DNA of 64,000 bases, from positions 186,001-250,000 of the forward strand of contig JASMHC010000001.1 in assembly GCA_030750975.1 (NCBI GenBank), in the 5' to 3' direction. Under the pieces are notes generated by a model. The model was not told the origin of the DNA. It worked only from the letters and a program-made list of their open reading frames with translations, and ran no database searches. The stretch comes from Paracoccaceae bacterium. GTDB taxonomy: Bacteria > Pseudomonadota > Alphaproteobacteria > Rhodobacterales > Rhodobacteraceae. This document shows, piece after piece, positions 1 through 7,309 of the stretch (position 1 is the first letter of the stretch; every line of letters begins with the position of its first letter). A program made the position numbers and the translations under genes.

Positions 1-52
1 TCCTGCCAAAACCCTTTTCACTGGCCGAGCTGACAACAACCGTCGCCCGACT

Positions 53-271
53 TCACTGATCGCGATACCAGTTCAATACATACACCCGAATGGCCGAGGC
101 TAAACCACGCTCCATCCCGCGTTCGGCGTCAATTTCGGCTGTCAGGGCATTGATCGGAATGTTGCGGACGCGGGCAATTTCCTGCAAGGCCGCCCAGAAC
201 TCTGGCTCAAGGCTGATGCTGGTCCGATGGCCCTTCAATGTGACCGAATGTTTGACAGGGCGCAGGCTCAT
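53..271 (-). CDS. ribbon-helix-helix domain protein
   Basis: A 72-residue protein with the short basic N-terminus and beta-strand TSISLEPEFW (residues 17-26) followed by two helices, the layout of small ribbon-helix-helix DNA-binding proteins (RHH_4-like) common in Rhodobacterales. Such proteins usually dimerise and bind DNA, but no target is evident here. Its ATG overlaps the stop of the upstream DUF4169 gene in an ATGA arrangement, so the two are translationally coupled. The assignment to the fold is by pattern; the function is unknown. Confidence 0.7.
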   Translation of the reverse strand: MSLRPVKHSVTLKGHRTSISLEPEFWAALQEIARVRNIPINALTAEIDAERGMERGLASAIRVYVLNWYRDQ

Positions 272-447
272 CTGTCGCGCCGATGCCCGTCCAGCATCCT
301 GTCTGTCTTCTTGGCTTTTTTCCTGTTCAGGTCACGTTCGGCCTTGCTTTGGCCGAACTTCACCGCGTTCTCGTCGGCGTTGCGTGTCTTCTCGGCCTTG
401 CTGCGCTTTTTGCGGAACTTGTTCAGATTGACGATCTGGCCCGACAT
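268..447 (-). CDS. DUF4169 family small basic protein
   Basis: A 59-residue, very lysine/arginine-rich protein beginning MSGQIVNLNKFRKKR, the typical start of DUF4169 proteins, which are always short and found mainly in Rhodobacterales. I placed the start at 447 and not at the upstream in-frame codon at 471 because the conserved family N-terminus begins there. It is co-transcribed with the ribbon-helix-helix gene downstream (4-base overlap). No function is known. The N-terminal motif resembles the C-terminal tail of the SspB encoded nearby (see findings). Confidence 0.7.
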   Translation of the reverse strand: MSGQIVNLNKFRKKRSKAEKTRNADENAVKFGQSKAERDLNRKKAKKTDRMLDGHRRDR

Positions 448-617
448 GATGATCTCCACGATTGCCACCACCCTACAGCCTTTCGACAGTTTGTTACAAC
501 GTTTCGCCCTATTGTTGTTGCAAAATAAAGTGGCGCAACACGCAAAATCTGCGGATCAGGTGCGTGCTGCAAAATCTATCGGCCCAAAGTCATCCCAAAA
601 CACCTAGGCCAACCTCG

Positions 618-651
618 TAAAAAAAGCCCGCCATTACGAATGGCGGGCTTT
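618..651 (-). terminator. intrinsic terminator of fumC
   Basis: A perfect 13-base stem (arms 623-635 and 639-651, AAAGCCCGCCATT) with a 3-base loop. Read on the minus strand it is followed by a run of T, just after the fumC stop, as expected of a rho-independent terminator. Confidence 0.85.
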
Positions 652-668
652 CTTGGATTGCCTTGGTC

Positions 669-2063
669 TTACGCCTTCGGGCCGACCATGTTTTCCGGCC
701 GGACCACACGTTCGAACGTCTCTTCATCGACAAAACCAAGTCTGATCGCTTCTTCCTTCAGCGTGGTTTTGTTCTTATGGGCGGTCTTGGCCACGGTCGT
801 TGCATTGTCATACCCGATCTGAGGCGCCAGCGCGGTGACAAGCATCAGCGATTCCCGCATCAGTTTCTCGATCCGGTCTTTATCGGCCTGAAGCCCGTCT
901 ACAAGATTATCGGTAAATGTCGAGGCCGCATCGCCAAGCAGCTGCATCGATTGCAGCACGTTATAGGCCATCATCGGCTTGTAGACGTTCAGCTCAAAAT
1001 GCCCTTGCGATCCTGCAAAACCAACCGCTGCGTCATTGCCCATGACATGCGCACAGACTTGTGTCATCGCCTCGCACTGGGTCGGGTTCACCTTGCCCGG
1101 CATGATCGAAGACCCCGGTTCATTCTCGGGCAGGATCAGCTCGCCCAGACCGCAGCGCGGGCCCGAGCCGAGCAGGCGGATGTCATTGGCGATCTTGAAC
1201 AGCGATGCGGCGACGGTTTTCAACGCCCCCGAAATCTCGACCATCGCGTCATGTGCGGCCAGCGCTTCGAACTTGTTCGGCGCGGTCACGAAAGGCAGGC
1301 CGGTGATTTCGGCCATATTGGCCGCAACCATCTTGTCCCAACCGGGTTTGGTGTTCAGGCCGGTGCCAACGGCGGTGCCGCCCTGCGCCAGTTCATAGAT
1401 ACGGCCAAGGGCATCTTTCACACGCTGAATGCCCATGGCGATCTGATGGGTATAGCCCGAAAATTCCTGGGAAAGCGTCAGCGGCGTTGCATCCTGCGTA
1501 TGTGTGCGGCCGATCTTGATGATACCATCGAATTCCTCGACCTTCGTCTGCATCGCCGCATGCAGCTTTTCCAGCCCCGGCAGCAGCACGTCATGCGCCA
1601 TCATCGCGGTCGAGATATGCATGGCGGTCGGGAAGGTGTCATTCGACGACTGGCCCATATTGCAGTGATCATTCGGGTGCACCGGATCTTTCGATCCGAT
1701 CACGCCGCCCATGATCTCGATCGCGCGGTTGGCGATCACCTCGTTCGAATTCATGTTCGACTGGGTGCCCGAACCGGTCTGCCAGACCACCAGCGGGAAG
1801 TTGTCGTCAAACTTGCCCTCAAAAACCTCACCAGCGGCCTGAATGATCGCATCGGCGCGGTCCGCGTCCAGATTGCCAAGCTCTTTATTGGCCATGGCGC
1901 AGGCTTTCTTGATCACCCCCAGCGCCCGGACAACCGCGACGGGCTGTTTTTCCCAGCCAATCGGGAAATTCATGATCGAGCGTTGGGTCTGTGCCCCCCA
2001 ATATTTGTCGGCGGGCACTTCCAGCGGGCCGAAACTGTCGGTTTCAGTGCGGGTAGAGGACAT
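669..2063 (-). CDS. fumC: class II fumarate hydratase
   Basis: The 464-residue protein is full length for the iron-independent class II fumarase, which interconverts fumarate and L-malate in the TCA cycle as a cytosolic homotetramer. Diagnostic motifs are GSGTQSNMN near residues 97-105, THTQDA with the catalytic histidine at 188, and the lyase-superfamily signature [11 protein letters not shown] at 317-327 carrying the catalytic serine loop. A strong AAGGAG lies 6 bases before the ATG. It is a single-gene unit ending in the terminator at 618-651. Confidence 0.97.
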   Translation of the reverse strand: MSSTRTETDSFGPLEVPADKYWGAQTQRSIMNFPIGWEKQPVAVVRALGVIKKACAMANKELGNLDADRADAIIQAAGEVFEGKFDDNFPLVVWQTGSGTQSNMNSNEVIANRAIEIMGGVIGSKDPVHPNDHCNMGQSSNDTFPTAMHISTAMMAHDVLLPGLEKLHAAMQTKVEEFDGIIKIGRTHTQDATPLTLSQEFSGYTHQIAMGIQRVKDALGRIYELAQGGTAVGTGLNTKPGWDKMVAANMAEITGLPFVTAPNKFEALAAHDAMVEISGALKTVAASLFKIANDIRLLGSGPRCGLGELILPENEPGSSIMPGKVNPTQCEAMTQVCAHVMGNDAAVGFAGSQGHFELNVYKPMMAYNVLQSMQLLGDAASTFTDNLVDGLQADKDRIEKLMRESLMLVTALAPQIGYDNATTVAKTAHKNKTTLKEEAIRLGFVDEETFERVVRPENMVGPKA

Positions 2064-2178
2064 TGCGAACTCCTTTTGTATTCATTCGTATACCAAATAT
2101 CGATTTGCCGCCGATTGGGCAATCGCCAGTTCGACGCAGGTTAGCGCAATCATGCGTGTGAACGAAAAGAACCGGCGC

Positions 2179-2646
2179 CTATTTGCGGAACTTGTCGAGG
2201 CTGACCACCTCGGCGTCATGGGGTTCTTCCTCGGCATCGACCTGCATCGGCGCGGGTTCGATTTCGGGGGCGGTGTCTTCATCCTCGTCGCTCTCTTGCG
2301 ATTCGAAGCGCAAGCCGAACTCAACCGACGGGTCCACAAAGGTACGGATCGCGTCATAAGGGATATAAAGCGGCTCGGGGCTGTCGCCGAAATTCAGCGT
2401 CACCGCAAAGCCGCTATCCTCGACCGTCAGATTGTCAAACCAATGCTGCATGACGATGGTCATTTCCTCGGGGTAACGGTCAGACAGCCAATCGGCCATT
2501 TCCACATCCGGATGCAGCGTATCGAAGGTGATGAAGAAATGGTGATCGCCGGGCAGGCCGTCGCGCACGACACCGTCAAGAACCTTGCGGATCAACGACC
2601 GCATCGCATCATGCATCAAATGACCGTAATCAATTTTTTCCCACAT
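2179..2646 (-). CDS. sspB: ClpXP adaptor SspB (alpha type)
   Basis: A 155-residue protein of the SspB family, which tethers ssrA-tagged proteins to the ClpXP protease. The N-terminal helix begins WEKIDYGHLMHDAM; the beta-sandwich region includes FFITFDT and the YIPYDAIRTFVDPSV strand-helix region; an acidic linker follows and then the short tail VVSLDKFRK, presumably the ClpX-docking peptide. The start at 2646 is preferred to 2712 because the family N-terminus starts there and a GGGGG ribosome site precedes it. The substrate of this adaptor, tagged by the tmRNA gene at about 4.2 kb, is encoded in the same window. Confidence 0.9.
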   Translation of the reverse strand: MWEKIDYGHLMHDAMRSLIRKVLDGVVRDGLPGDHHFFITFDTLHPDVEMADWLSDRYPEEMTIVMQHWFDNLTVEDSGFAVTLNFGDSPEPLYIPYDAIRTFVDPSVEFGLRFESQESDEDEDTAPEIEPAPMQVDAEEEPHDAEVVSLDKFRK

Positions 2647-2731
2647 GGCAGGCCCCCATTCGTCAAATATGGTCAAATCATATGGGAAGTTTCGCGAAAC
2701 AAAAGACCTCAAATCACCCGATCGCGCAGTT

Positions 2732-3982
2732 TCACGGCAATGCGCTTAGCCAGCCCGCCAAACCCATCACGCCAAGCGTTGTCAGGATGGAAAATCTGAA
2801 CCGGAAAAGCAGAACCGCCGTGATCAGCGCCAGCCCGAGCGCCACCGGTTGGAACGAGCCGGGCACCGGCGTGGCCAGCGTCAGCCAGCCAAGCTTTGTT
2901 TGTGTTACATCGGCAAAGAAAACGTGCAGGCCAAACCAGATCGACAGGTTCAGGATCACCCCGACCACCGCCGCCGAGATCGACGTCAGCGCCGCGCTCA
3001 GACGCGGGTTTGACGACAGCCAAACCAGATAGGGTGCGCCGGAAAATATCCAGAGAAAACAGGGGATGAATGTCACCCAAAGCGTGACAAAACCGGCCAG
3101 TACACCGAACCATAACCCCGATGCCTTGACCCCGGTCAGAACGCCGACGAACTGGGTCACAAGAATAAGCGGTCCCGGCGTGGTTTCCGCCAGCCCCAGC
3201 GCGTCAATCATTTCGGGCGTTGTCAGCCAGTTGTAGTCACTGACCACCTGTTGGGTCATATAGGCCAGCACCGCATAGGCTCCGCCAAAGGTGACAACGG
3301 CGAGCTGCGAAAAGAACAGCGCGATCTGAAGCAGCAGGGCCTGATCTAAAAGCCAGATCACCGCGACCGGCGCGGCCCAAAGGCCGCCCCATATCAGCAC
3401 GGTCTGTATGGTCCTTGCCTTCGATGGCCGCGCCACGGTTTCGGTGTTGTCGGTTGTGGCCGAAAGAAACCCCCATATACCCGCCGTGACGATGATGGCG
3501 GGAAAGGGGATATTCAGCGCATAAACCCCTAGAAACGATAACCCGGCGATGCCCCAGGCGCTTGCCGTGGTCAGCGACTTTTTTGACAGTTTCAGCAATG
3601 CCTGCATCACGATGACAATCACCGTTGCCTTGACCCCCACAAACACCGCCTGAGCCGCCGGAACGCTGCCCCAATAGGCATAAAGCAGGGCCAGCGTCAA
3701 AATCACGGCGGCACCGGGCAGGACGAATAAAAGCCCGGCGATCAATCCGCCCAAAGTGCCGCGCAGTTTCCATCCCGCGTAGGTGGCCAACTGCATGGCC
3801 TCGGGGCCGGGCAGCAACATGCAAAAAGACAGGGCCGACAGGAAATCCTTTTCCTCCAGCCAGCGCCGGTCATCGACCAGTTCCTTGTGCATCAGCGCAA
3901 TTTGCGCCGCCGGGCCGCCGAAGGAAACAAGCCCGATGCGGCCGAAAACGCGAAATAGGTTGCCAAGCGATATTGATCCCAT
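2732..3982 (-). CDS. chrA: chromate transporter family protein
   Basis: A 416-residue inner-membrane protein made of two homologous CHR halves (about residues 5-175 and 205-410), the long-chain form of the ChrA family, which exports chromate. The N-terminal half shows the family features FGGPAAQIALMH and LPGPEAMQLATYAGW, and the second half FGGAYAVLAYM and AETTPGPLILVTQFVG. Around ten hydrophobic segments are visible. The gene lies just downstream of the tmRNA gene on the same strand with no clear terminator between them. Many family members have not been tested for chromate, so the substrate is inferred. Confidence 0.88.
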   Translation of the reverse strand: MGSISLGNLFRVFGRIGLVSFGGPAAQIALMHKELVDDRRWLEEKDFLSALSFCMLLPGPEAMQLATYAGWKLRGTLGGLIAGLLFVLPGAAVILTLALLYAYWGSVPAAQAVFVGVKATVIVIVMQALLKLSKKSLTTASAWGIAGLSFLGVYALNIPFPAIIVTAGIWGFLSATTDNTETVARPSKARTIQTVLIWGGLWAAPVAVIWLLDQALLLQIALFFSQLAVVTFGGAYAVLAYMTQQVVSDYNWLTTPEMIDALGLAETTPGPLILVTQFVGVLTGVKASGLWFGVLAGFVTLWVTFIPCFLWIFSGAPYLVWLSSNPRLSAALTSISAAVVGVILNLSIWFGLHVFFADVTQTKLGWLTLATPVPGSFQPVALGLALITAVLLFRFRFSILTTLGVMGLAGWLSALP

Positions 3983-4044
3983 GACCTTCGCTTAAGGCGA
4001 TCGGGGGGATTGCGCAACGTGCGGCGCGCGATTGACCGGATTAT

Positions 4045-4371
4045 TCAGGGCTGGAAGTGCAGGCTTCTGTTGCCAGGTGCCTGCGAACCCCGCCAGCCTT
4101 TGCTAGAAGACTGGGCTTAAAGTCGGCGACTGGGACTGCTTACGCAGCCATAGCCATTGCCGGAGCACGATTGTCATTTGCAATTGTACATAGCGGACCG
4201 ATAACGGTGGTACCCCGCCGGAACAAAGCCAACCCCTTTAGACGTCCGTCGATCCTGTTTCGGCCCCATGATCCCTCAAATGACGGGAATTTGGTGGAGC
4301 CGCCGGGTACCGCCCCCGGGTCCGATCCGCTTATTACGAGCGCGTTTATGTCCATAGTCCCGCAAGGGGAC
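4045..4371 (-). ncRNA. ssrA: tmRNA, circularly permuted two-piece form
   Basis: The alphaproteobacterial two-piece tmRNA gene. Reading the minus strand, the acceptor piece comes first and ends in CGGCTCCACCA at 4292. A 24-base intervening segment follows, then the coding piece starts at 4267 with GGGGCCG, which pairs base for base with the CGGCTCC acceptor strand (one G-U). The tag reading frame at 4181-4140 encodes ANDNRAPAMAMAA and a TAA stop. The 5' limit is inferred from the promoter. The 3' limit is approximate, after nested stems (GCAGGC/GCCTGC and GGCTGG/CCAGCC). The RNA rescues stalled ribosomes and marks products for ClpXP. Confidence 0.93.
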
Positions 4372-4377
4372 CTCTTA

Positions 4378-4406
4378 CATATAGAAATCAGCGGGTCGGG
4401 GCGCAA
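4378..4406 (-). promoter_or_regulatory. probable ssrA promoter
   Basis: On the minus strand TTGCGC (4401-4406) and TATATG (4378-4383) are separated by exactly 17 bases and lie directly upstream of the tmRNA acceptor segment, matching a sigma-70 promoter. The predicted transcription start is near 4371. Confidence 0.7.
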
Positions 4407-4513
4407 GGGCCTTTGGCGCCGGATGCAGCGCTTGTAGGCGGGGCTTAAAAAAATGGTTCATATTTGATAATGCGAATATATACTAGGCGAAATTGCGCAA
4501 CAGGAAGGATAGG

Positions 4514-4855
4514 ATGATGGCAATAACCTTTAACGGCCAGACGATCGAAACCAACGACCAGGGCTATCTGGTCAATCACGAAGACTGGAGCAGCGATCTG
4601 GCCGCATTCATCGCCGAAAGCGAAGATGTGGCCCTGACCGAGCGGCATTGGGATGTGATCAACTATCTGCGTTCGGAATATTTTGAAAACCGGGAAAATC
4701 AGCCCAACACCCGCACGATCATGAAAGCGATGAGCGAAGAATGGGGCGAGAAAATCAAGCAGGGCGATCTGTACGAGCTGTTTCCGGGGGATCCGTCGAA
4801 ACAGGCCGGCCGGATTGCGGGATTGCCTGAAAGCCGGCGCAAGGGCGGGTATTAA
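4514..4855 (+). CDS. DsrC/TusE family protein lacking the catalytic cysteines
   Basis: A 113-residue protein of the DsrC/TusE/DsvC family: NGQTIETNDQGYL at the start, DWSSDLA, the ALTERHWDVINYLR helix and the PNTRTIMKAM segment are all family features. DsrC carries two cysteines in a C-terminal arm and TusE one penultimate cysteine, but this protein ends AGLPESRRKGGY and contains no cysteine at all. It therefore cannot act as a persulfide carrier and fits the cysteine-less, possibly regulatory subgroup described for the family. AGGAAGG precedes the start (4514 or 4517). It stands alone between the tmRNA gene and the GntR gene. Confidence 0.85.
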   Translation: MMAITFNGQTIETNDQGYLVNHEDWSSDLAAFIAESEDVALTERHWDVINYLRSEYFENRENQPNTRTIMKAMSEEWGEKIKQGDLYELFPGDPSKQAGRIAGLPESRRKGGY

Positions 4856-4890
4856 TGATTTGCGCCGCGACTTCGTCGCGTCGCCGTAGG

Positions 4891-4966
4891 GCAGGGGGCT
4901 TTGCCCCCTCCCCAGCCGCGGTTCGCGGCTGGGTTCACCCCCAAAGTATTTTATAAAAGATGAAAG
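4891..4966 (+). repeat. dispersed intergenic repeat, copy A (double hairpin)
   Basis: Two adjacent GC hairpins (AGGGGGC-TTT-GCCCCCT at 4893-4109 of the series 4893-4109 being 4893 to 4909, and CCCAGCCGCG/CGCGGCTGGG at 4911-4933) are followed by ACCCCCAAAGTATTTTATAA and AAGATGAAAG. The same composite occurs at 7230 and, inverted, at 52655. It lies between convergent genes and can serve as a bidirectional terminator. Confidence 0.65.
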
Positions 4967-4975
4967 CAGATGGGG

Positions 4976-5701
4976 TTATTTTGCCCGTGCGGCGAAAACA
5001 TCCCGGGCCAGCTGATTTGTATAGCGCTCCAGCTCGGAAAGGCTGCATTCGGCAATCCGCGCGTCGCGCGTTGCGATCGCGTCGGCGATGGTCGTGTGCA
5101 GGCGGATGATTTCCTCGCGCGAGCGGGCGGTAAAGGTGATCATGTTCATCAGAGGCTGCATGCCCTCGACAGCTCCGGCCAGTTGATAGGACAAGACCGG
5201 ATTTCCCGCCGCATCCACCAATGCGCGGTGAAAAGCCACGTCCGAGGCGCAGAAGCTTTCATCCGACAGGCCGGGCTGGCCCTGACGCACAATCTCGGCC
5301 CGCATAGTTGCCAGATGGTCGGGCGTTCTGCGGTCAACCGCCAGCGGGGCGCAGGCGCGTTCCAGCGTATAGCGGGCCTCGCAGGCGGTTTCGAAGCTGA
5401 CCTCGTTCATCGATATCAGCAGGGTCGAGGTGGTGATCTGCTGACCATAGGCTTCCTCAAAGCTGAGGCGGTTGACGAACGCGCCGCCAAAGGCCCCCCT
5501 TTGGGTGCGGATCAGCGATTGCGCGGCCAGACGTTTCAACGCCTCGCGCACCGTGGCGCGGGACACGTTGAATTGCTCGGACAGTTCCGCTTCGGAGGGC
5601 AGTCGTTCATCCACGATCAGCTGACCCGCAACGATGGCATCGCGGATCGCCTTGGCGATTTGGGCCGATAAATCTGACGTAGCGTTTGGATCAATTTTCA
5701 T
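4976..5701 (-). CDS. GntR-family transcriptional regulator, FadR subfamily
   Basis: A 241-residue regulator with an N-terminal winged helix-turn-helix (LPSEAELSEQFNVSRATVRE at about residues 34-53) and an all-helical FCD ligand-binding domain (about 85-225). Members usually repress genes for uptake or breakdown of small organic acids or acyl-CoAs. A perfect palindrome sits immediately upstream of its ATG, and no ribosome site separates them, so the mRNA may be leaderless and autoregulated. It is divergent from the DUF2182-DUF1326 pair and 1.6 kb from dmdA; in other roseobacters a GntR regulator of this kind (DmdR) is encoded beside dmdA, so a role in DMSP control is plausible but unproven. 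Confidence 0.85.
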   Translation of the reverse strand: MKIDPNATSDLSAQIAKAIRDAIVAGQLIVDERLPSEAELSEQFNVSRATVREALKRLAAQSLIRTQRGAFGGAFVNRLSFEEAYGQQITTSTLLISMNEVSFETACEARYTLERACAPLAVDRRTPDHLATMRAEIVRQGQPGLSDESFCASDVAFHRALVDAAGNPVLSYQLAGAVEGMQPLMNMITFTARSREEIIRLHTTIADAIATRDARIAECSLSELERYTNQLARDVFAARAK

Positions 5702-5727
5702 TTGTCAGACATTTAAAAGTCTGACAA
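5702..5727. promoter_or_regulatory. palindromic operator, probable GntR/FadR site
   Basis: TTGTCAGAC (5702-5710) and GTCTGACAA (5719-5727) form a perfect 9-base inverted repeat with an 8-base A/T spacer. Each arm is itself close to the FadR-subfamily half-site pattern GTnnnAC. It touches the start codon of the GntR gene and lies 35 bases before the DUF2182 gene, so it can control both. Confidence 0.75.
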
Positions 5728-5762
5728 TTGTTTTGCAAGTATTGAGTCGCATCGGAGCTGAC

Positions 5763-6521
5763 ATGCTTGCATCCCGGATCAGAGCAATGGGCGCGCCGCA
5801 CTGGCTGGCGCTGTTCGGCCTGATTCTGGCCGGTTGGGTGGCGCTTTGGCTGATGTCGGTGCCCGCCGAGATGCGCGAACTGTCGCGCATCTATGGCGCT
5901 GATTTCTGGCGCGCTTTGTGCCTTGCGACCCCGGATATCAGCGGGTTTCCGCGATTGTTCCTGATGTGGTCGCTGATGGCGGCGGCGATGATGCTGCCGA
6001 CGGCCTTGCCGGCTTTTGCCACCTATGAGGATCTGGGCCATAGTTCAGAGATCCGATTTGGCATGCTGATCCTTGGGTATCTGACGATCTGGCTTGGCTT
6101 TGCCGCCCTGGCCGCCGGTGCCCAGATCGGGTTCATGCGTCTGGGGCTGCTTGACGGGCTGGGCACCAGCCGGTCGGCGGCGTTTTCGGCTTTTCTGCTG
6201 GCTTTGGCCGGGGGGTATCAGTTTTCAAAGCTGAAAGACGCCTGTTTAAGCAAATGCCGGATGCCGCTGACCTTTTTCATGCAACACTGGGACGAAGGCC
6301 CGTATCGCAACGGAATGCGGTTGGGGGCGGTCTGTCTGGGTTGTTGCTGGGCGCTGATGCTGCTTGGCTTTGTCGGCGGTGTCATGAGCCTTGGTTTCAT
6401 GGGGCTGGCGACCCTGATTATGGTATTGGAAAAACTGCCCGATATCGGGCGGTATGTATCGGCTCCGCTAGGAGTGGTTTTGCTGGCAAGCGCCCCTGTC
6501 GTGCTGCTGGCGGGAATGTGA
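5763..6521 (+). CDS. DUF2182 integral membrane protein
   Basis: A 252-residue membrane protein with about seven hydrophobic segments. It has the hallmarks of DUF2182: WSLMAAAMMLPTALP, the FGMLILGYLTIWLGF helix, YQFSKLKDACLSKCR with its paired cysteines, and GMRLGAVCLGCCWALM. The start at 5763 is preferred because GGAG lies five bases upstream; the longer reading frame would run through the operator and into the GntR gene. DUF2182 proteins are described as predicted metal-binding membrane proteins and are commonly paired with DUF1326, as here. The biochemical role is unknown. Confidence 0.85.
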   Translation: MLASRIRAMGAPHWLALFGLILAGWVALWLMSVPAEMRELSRIYGADFWRALCLATPDISGFPRLFLMWSLMAAAMMLPTALPAFATYEDLGHSSEIRFGMLILGYLTIWLGFAALAAGAQIGFMRLGLLDGLGTSRSAAFSAFLLALAGGYQFSKLKDACLSKCRMPLTFFMQHWDEGPYRNGMRLGAVCLGCCWALMLLGFVGGVMSLGFMGLATLIMVLEKLPDIGRYVSAPLGVVLLASAPVVLLAGM

Positions 6522-6536
6522 GAGAGGAGACTGGAC

Positions 6537-7220
6537 ATGGCCAGTGACAAAATTGACGTACCGGCACGGATCGACAACCGTCATCCCGAGGGCGAGCGCA
6601 AAGAGGCCGCGCAAACCCCCTGGGCGATCAAGGGCGAACTTATCCTGAACTGCAACTGCACGGTGTTCTGCCCTTGCGTTGTTTCGCTGGGCAACCACCC
6701 GCCGACCGAGGGCTATTGTCAGGCATGGGCCGGTGTACGCATTGACGAAGGGCACTATGGCGACGAAGACCTCAGCGGTTTGAATGTCGGGCTGGTGTTG
6801 GAAATTCCCGGCATGATGGCACGGGGAGGCTGGAAAGCGGCAGCCTATATTGACGAGCGCGCCAGCCATGCGGCCTATCATGGGCTGATCCAGATATTCT
6901 CGGGCGCGGCGCGGGGCACGACCGGCCTGTTCAAGGTTCTGGTCAGCGAATTTCTGGGGGCCGAACGTGCGCCTGTTGAGTTCACCACCGAAGGCAAATC
7001 CCGCCGCTTGATGGTTGGCAAGAAAATCCAGGGGGCGGTGGAACCGGTTCCGGGGGCCGATGGCGGCGATCAGGTTGTCACCAACACCAAATACTGGATG
7101 GGGCCGGATATCACCGTGGCCACCGCAACCCAGGGCCGGGTCCGCGCCTTTGGCCGGGTTTGGGATTTTGACGGGCGCTCGGCCGAGATTTGCCAGATCG
7201 ACTGGAAAGGCCCGCGCTGA
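6537..7220 (+). CDS. DUF1326 domain protein
   Basis: A 227-residue soluble protein of the DUF1326 family. The N-terminal motif CNCTVFCPC (cysteines 39, 41, 45 and 47) could bind a metal or act in thiol chemistry. It begins 15 bases after the DUF2182 gene behind GAGAGGAG, so the two form one operon and probably act together at the membrane. No enzymatic activity is established for the family. A strong hairpin after the stop separates it from dmdA. Confidence 0.85.
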   Translation: MASDKIDVPARIDNRHPEGERKEAAQTPWAIKGELILNCNCTVFCPCVVSLGNHPPTEGYCQAWAGVRIDEGHYGDEDLSGLNVGLVLEIPGMMARGGWKAAAYIDERASHAAYHGLIQIFSGAARGTTGLFKVLVSEFLGAERAPVEFTTEGKSRRLMVGKKIQGAVEPVPGADGGDQVVTNTKYWMGPDITVATATQGRVRAFGRVWDFDGRSAEICQIDWKGPR

Positions 7221-7229
7221 GGCAAGGGC

Positions 7230-7283
7230 AAAAGGGGGCGCTGCCCCCTTTTGAAACCCCCGAAGTATTTCGGAAAAAATGAA
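7230..7283 (+). terminator. terminator hairpin within dispersed repeat, copy B
   Basis: AAAAGGGGGC (7230-7239) pairs perfectly with GCCCCCTTTT (7243-7252) across a 3-base loop and ends in T, giving an intrinsic terminator after the DUF1326 gene. It continues as ACCCCCGAAGTATTTCGGAA and AAAATGAAA, matching the tail of copies A and C. Confidence 0.75.
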
Positions 7284-7309
7284 ACTAGGGATTTTTTGGA
7301 GGCTGGGAT

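Noticed and set aside
448-617. Possible promoter TTGCGC-17-ACAATA on the minus strand before DUF4169
   Set aside because: The spacing is right but the -10 match is weak, so I did not list it as a feature.
663-2144. A 493-codon plus-strand open frame opposite fumC
   Set aside because: It is the antisense shadow of fumC, with histidine- and arginine-rich composition typical of such frames and no family features.
4140-4406. An 88-codon minus-strand open frame ending ANDNRAPAMAMAA
   Set aside because: Only its last 13 codons are translated, as the tmRNA tag; the rest is tmRNA structure and its promoter.
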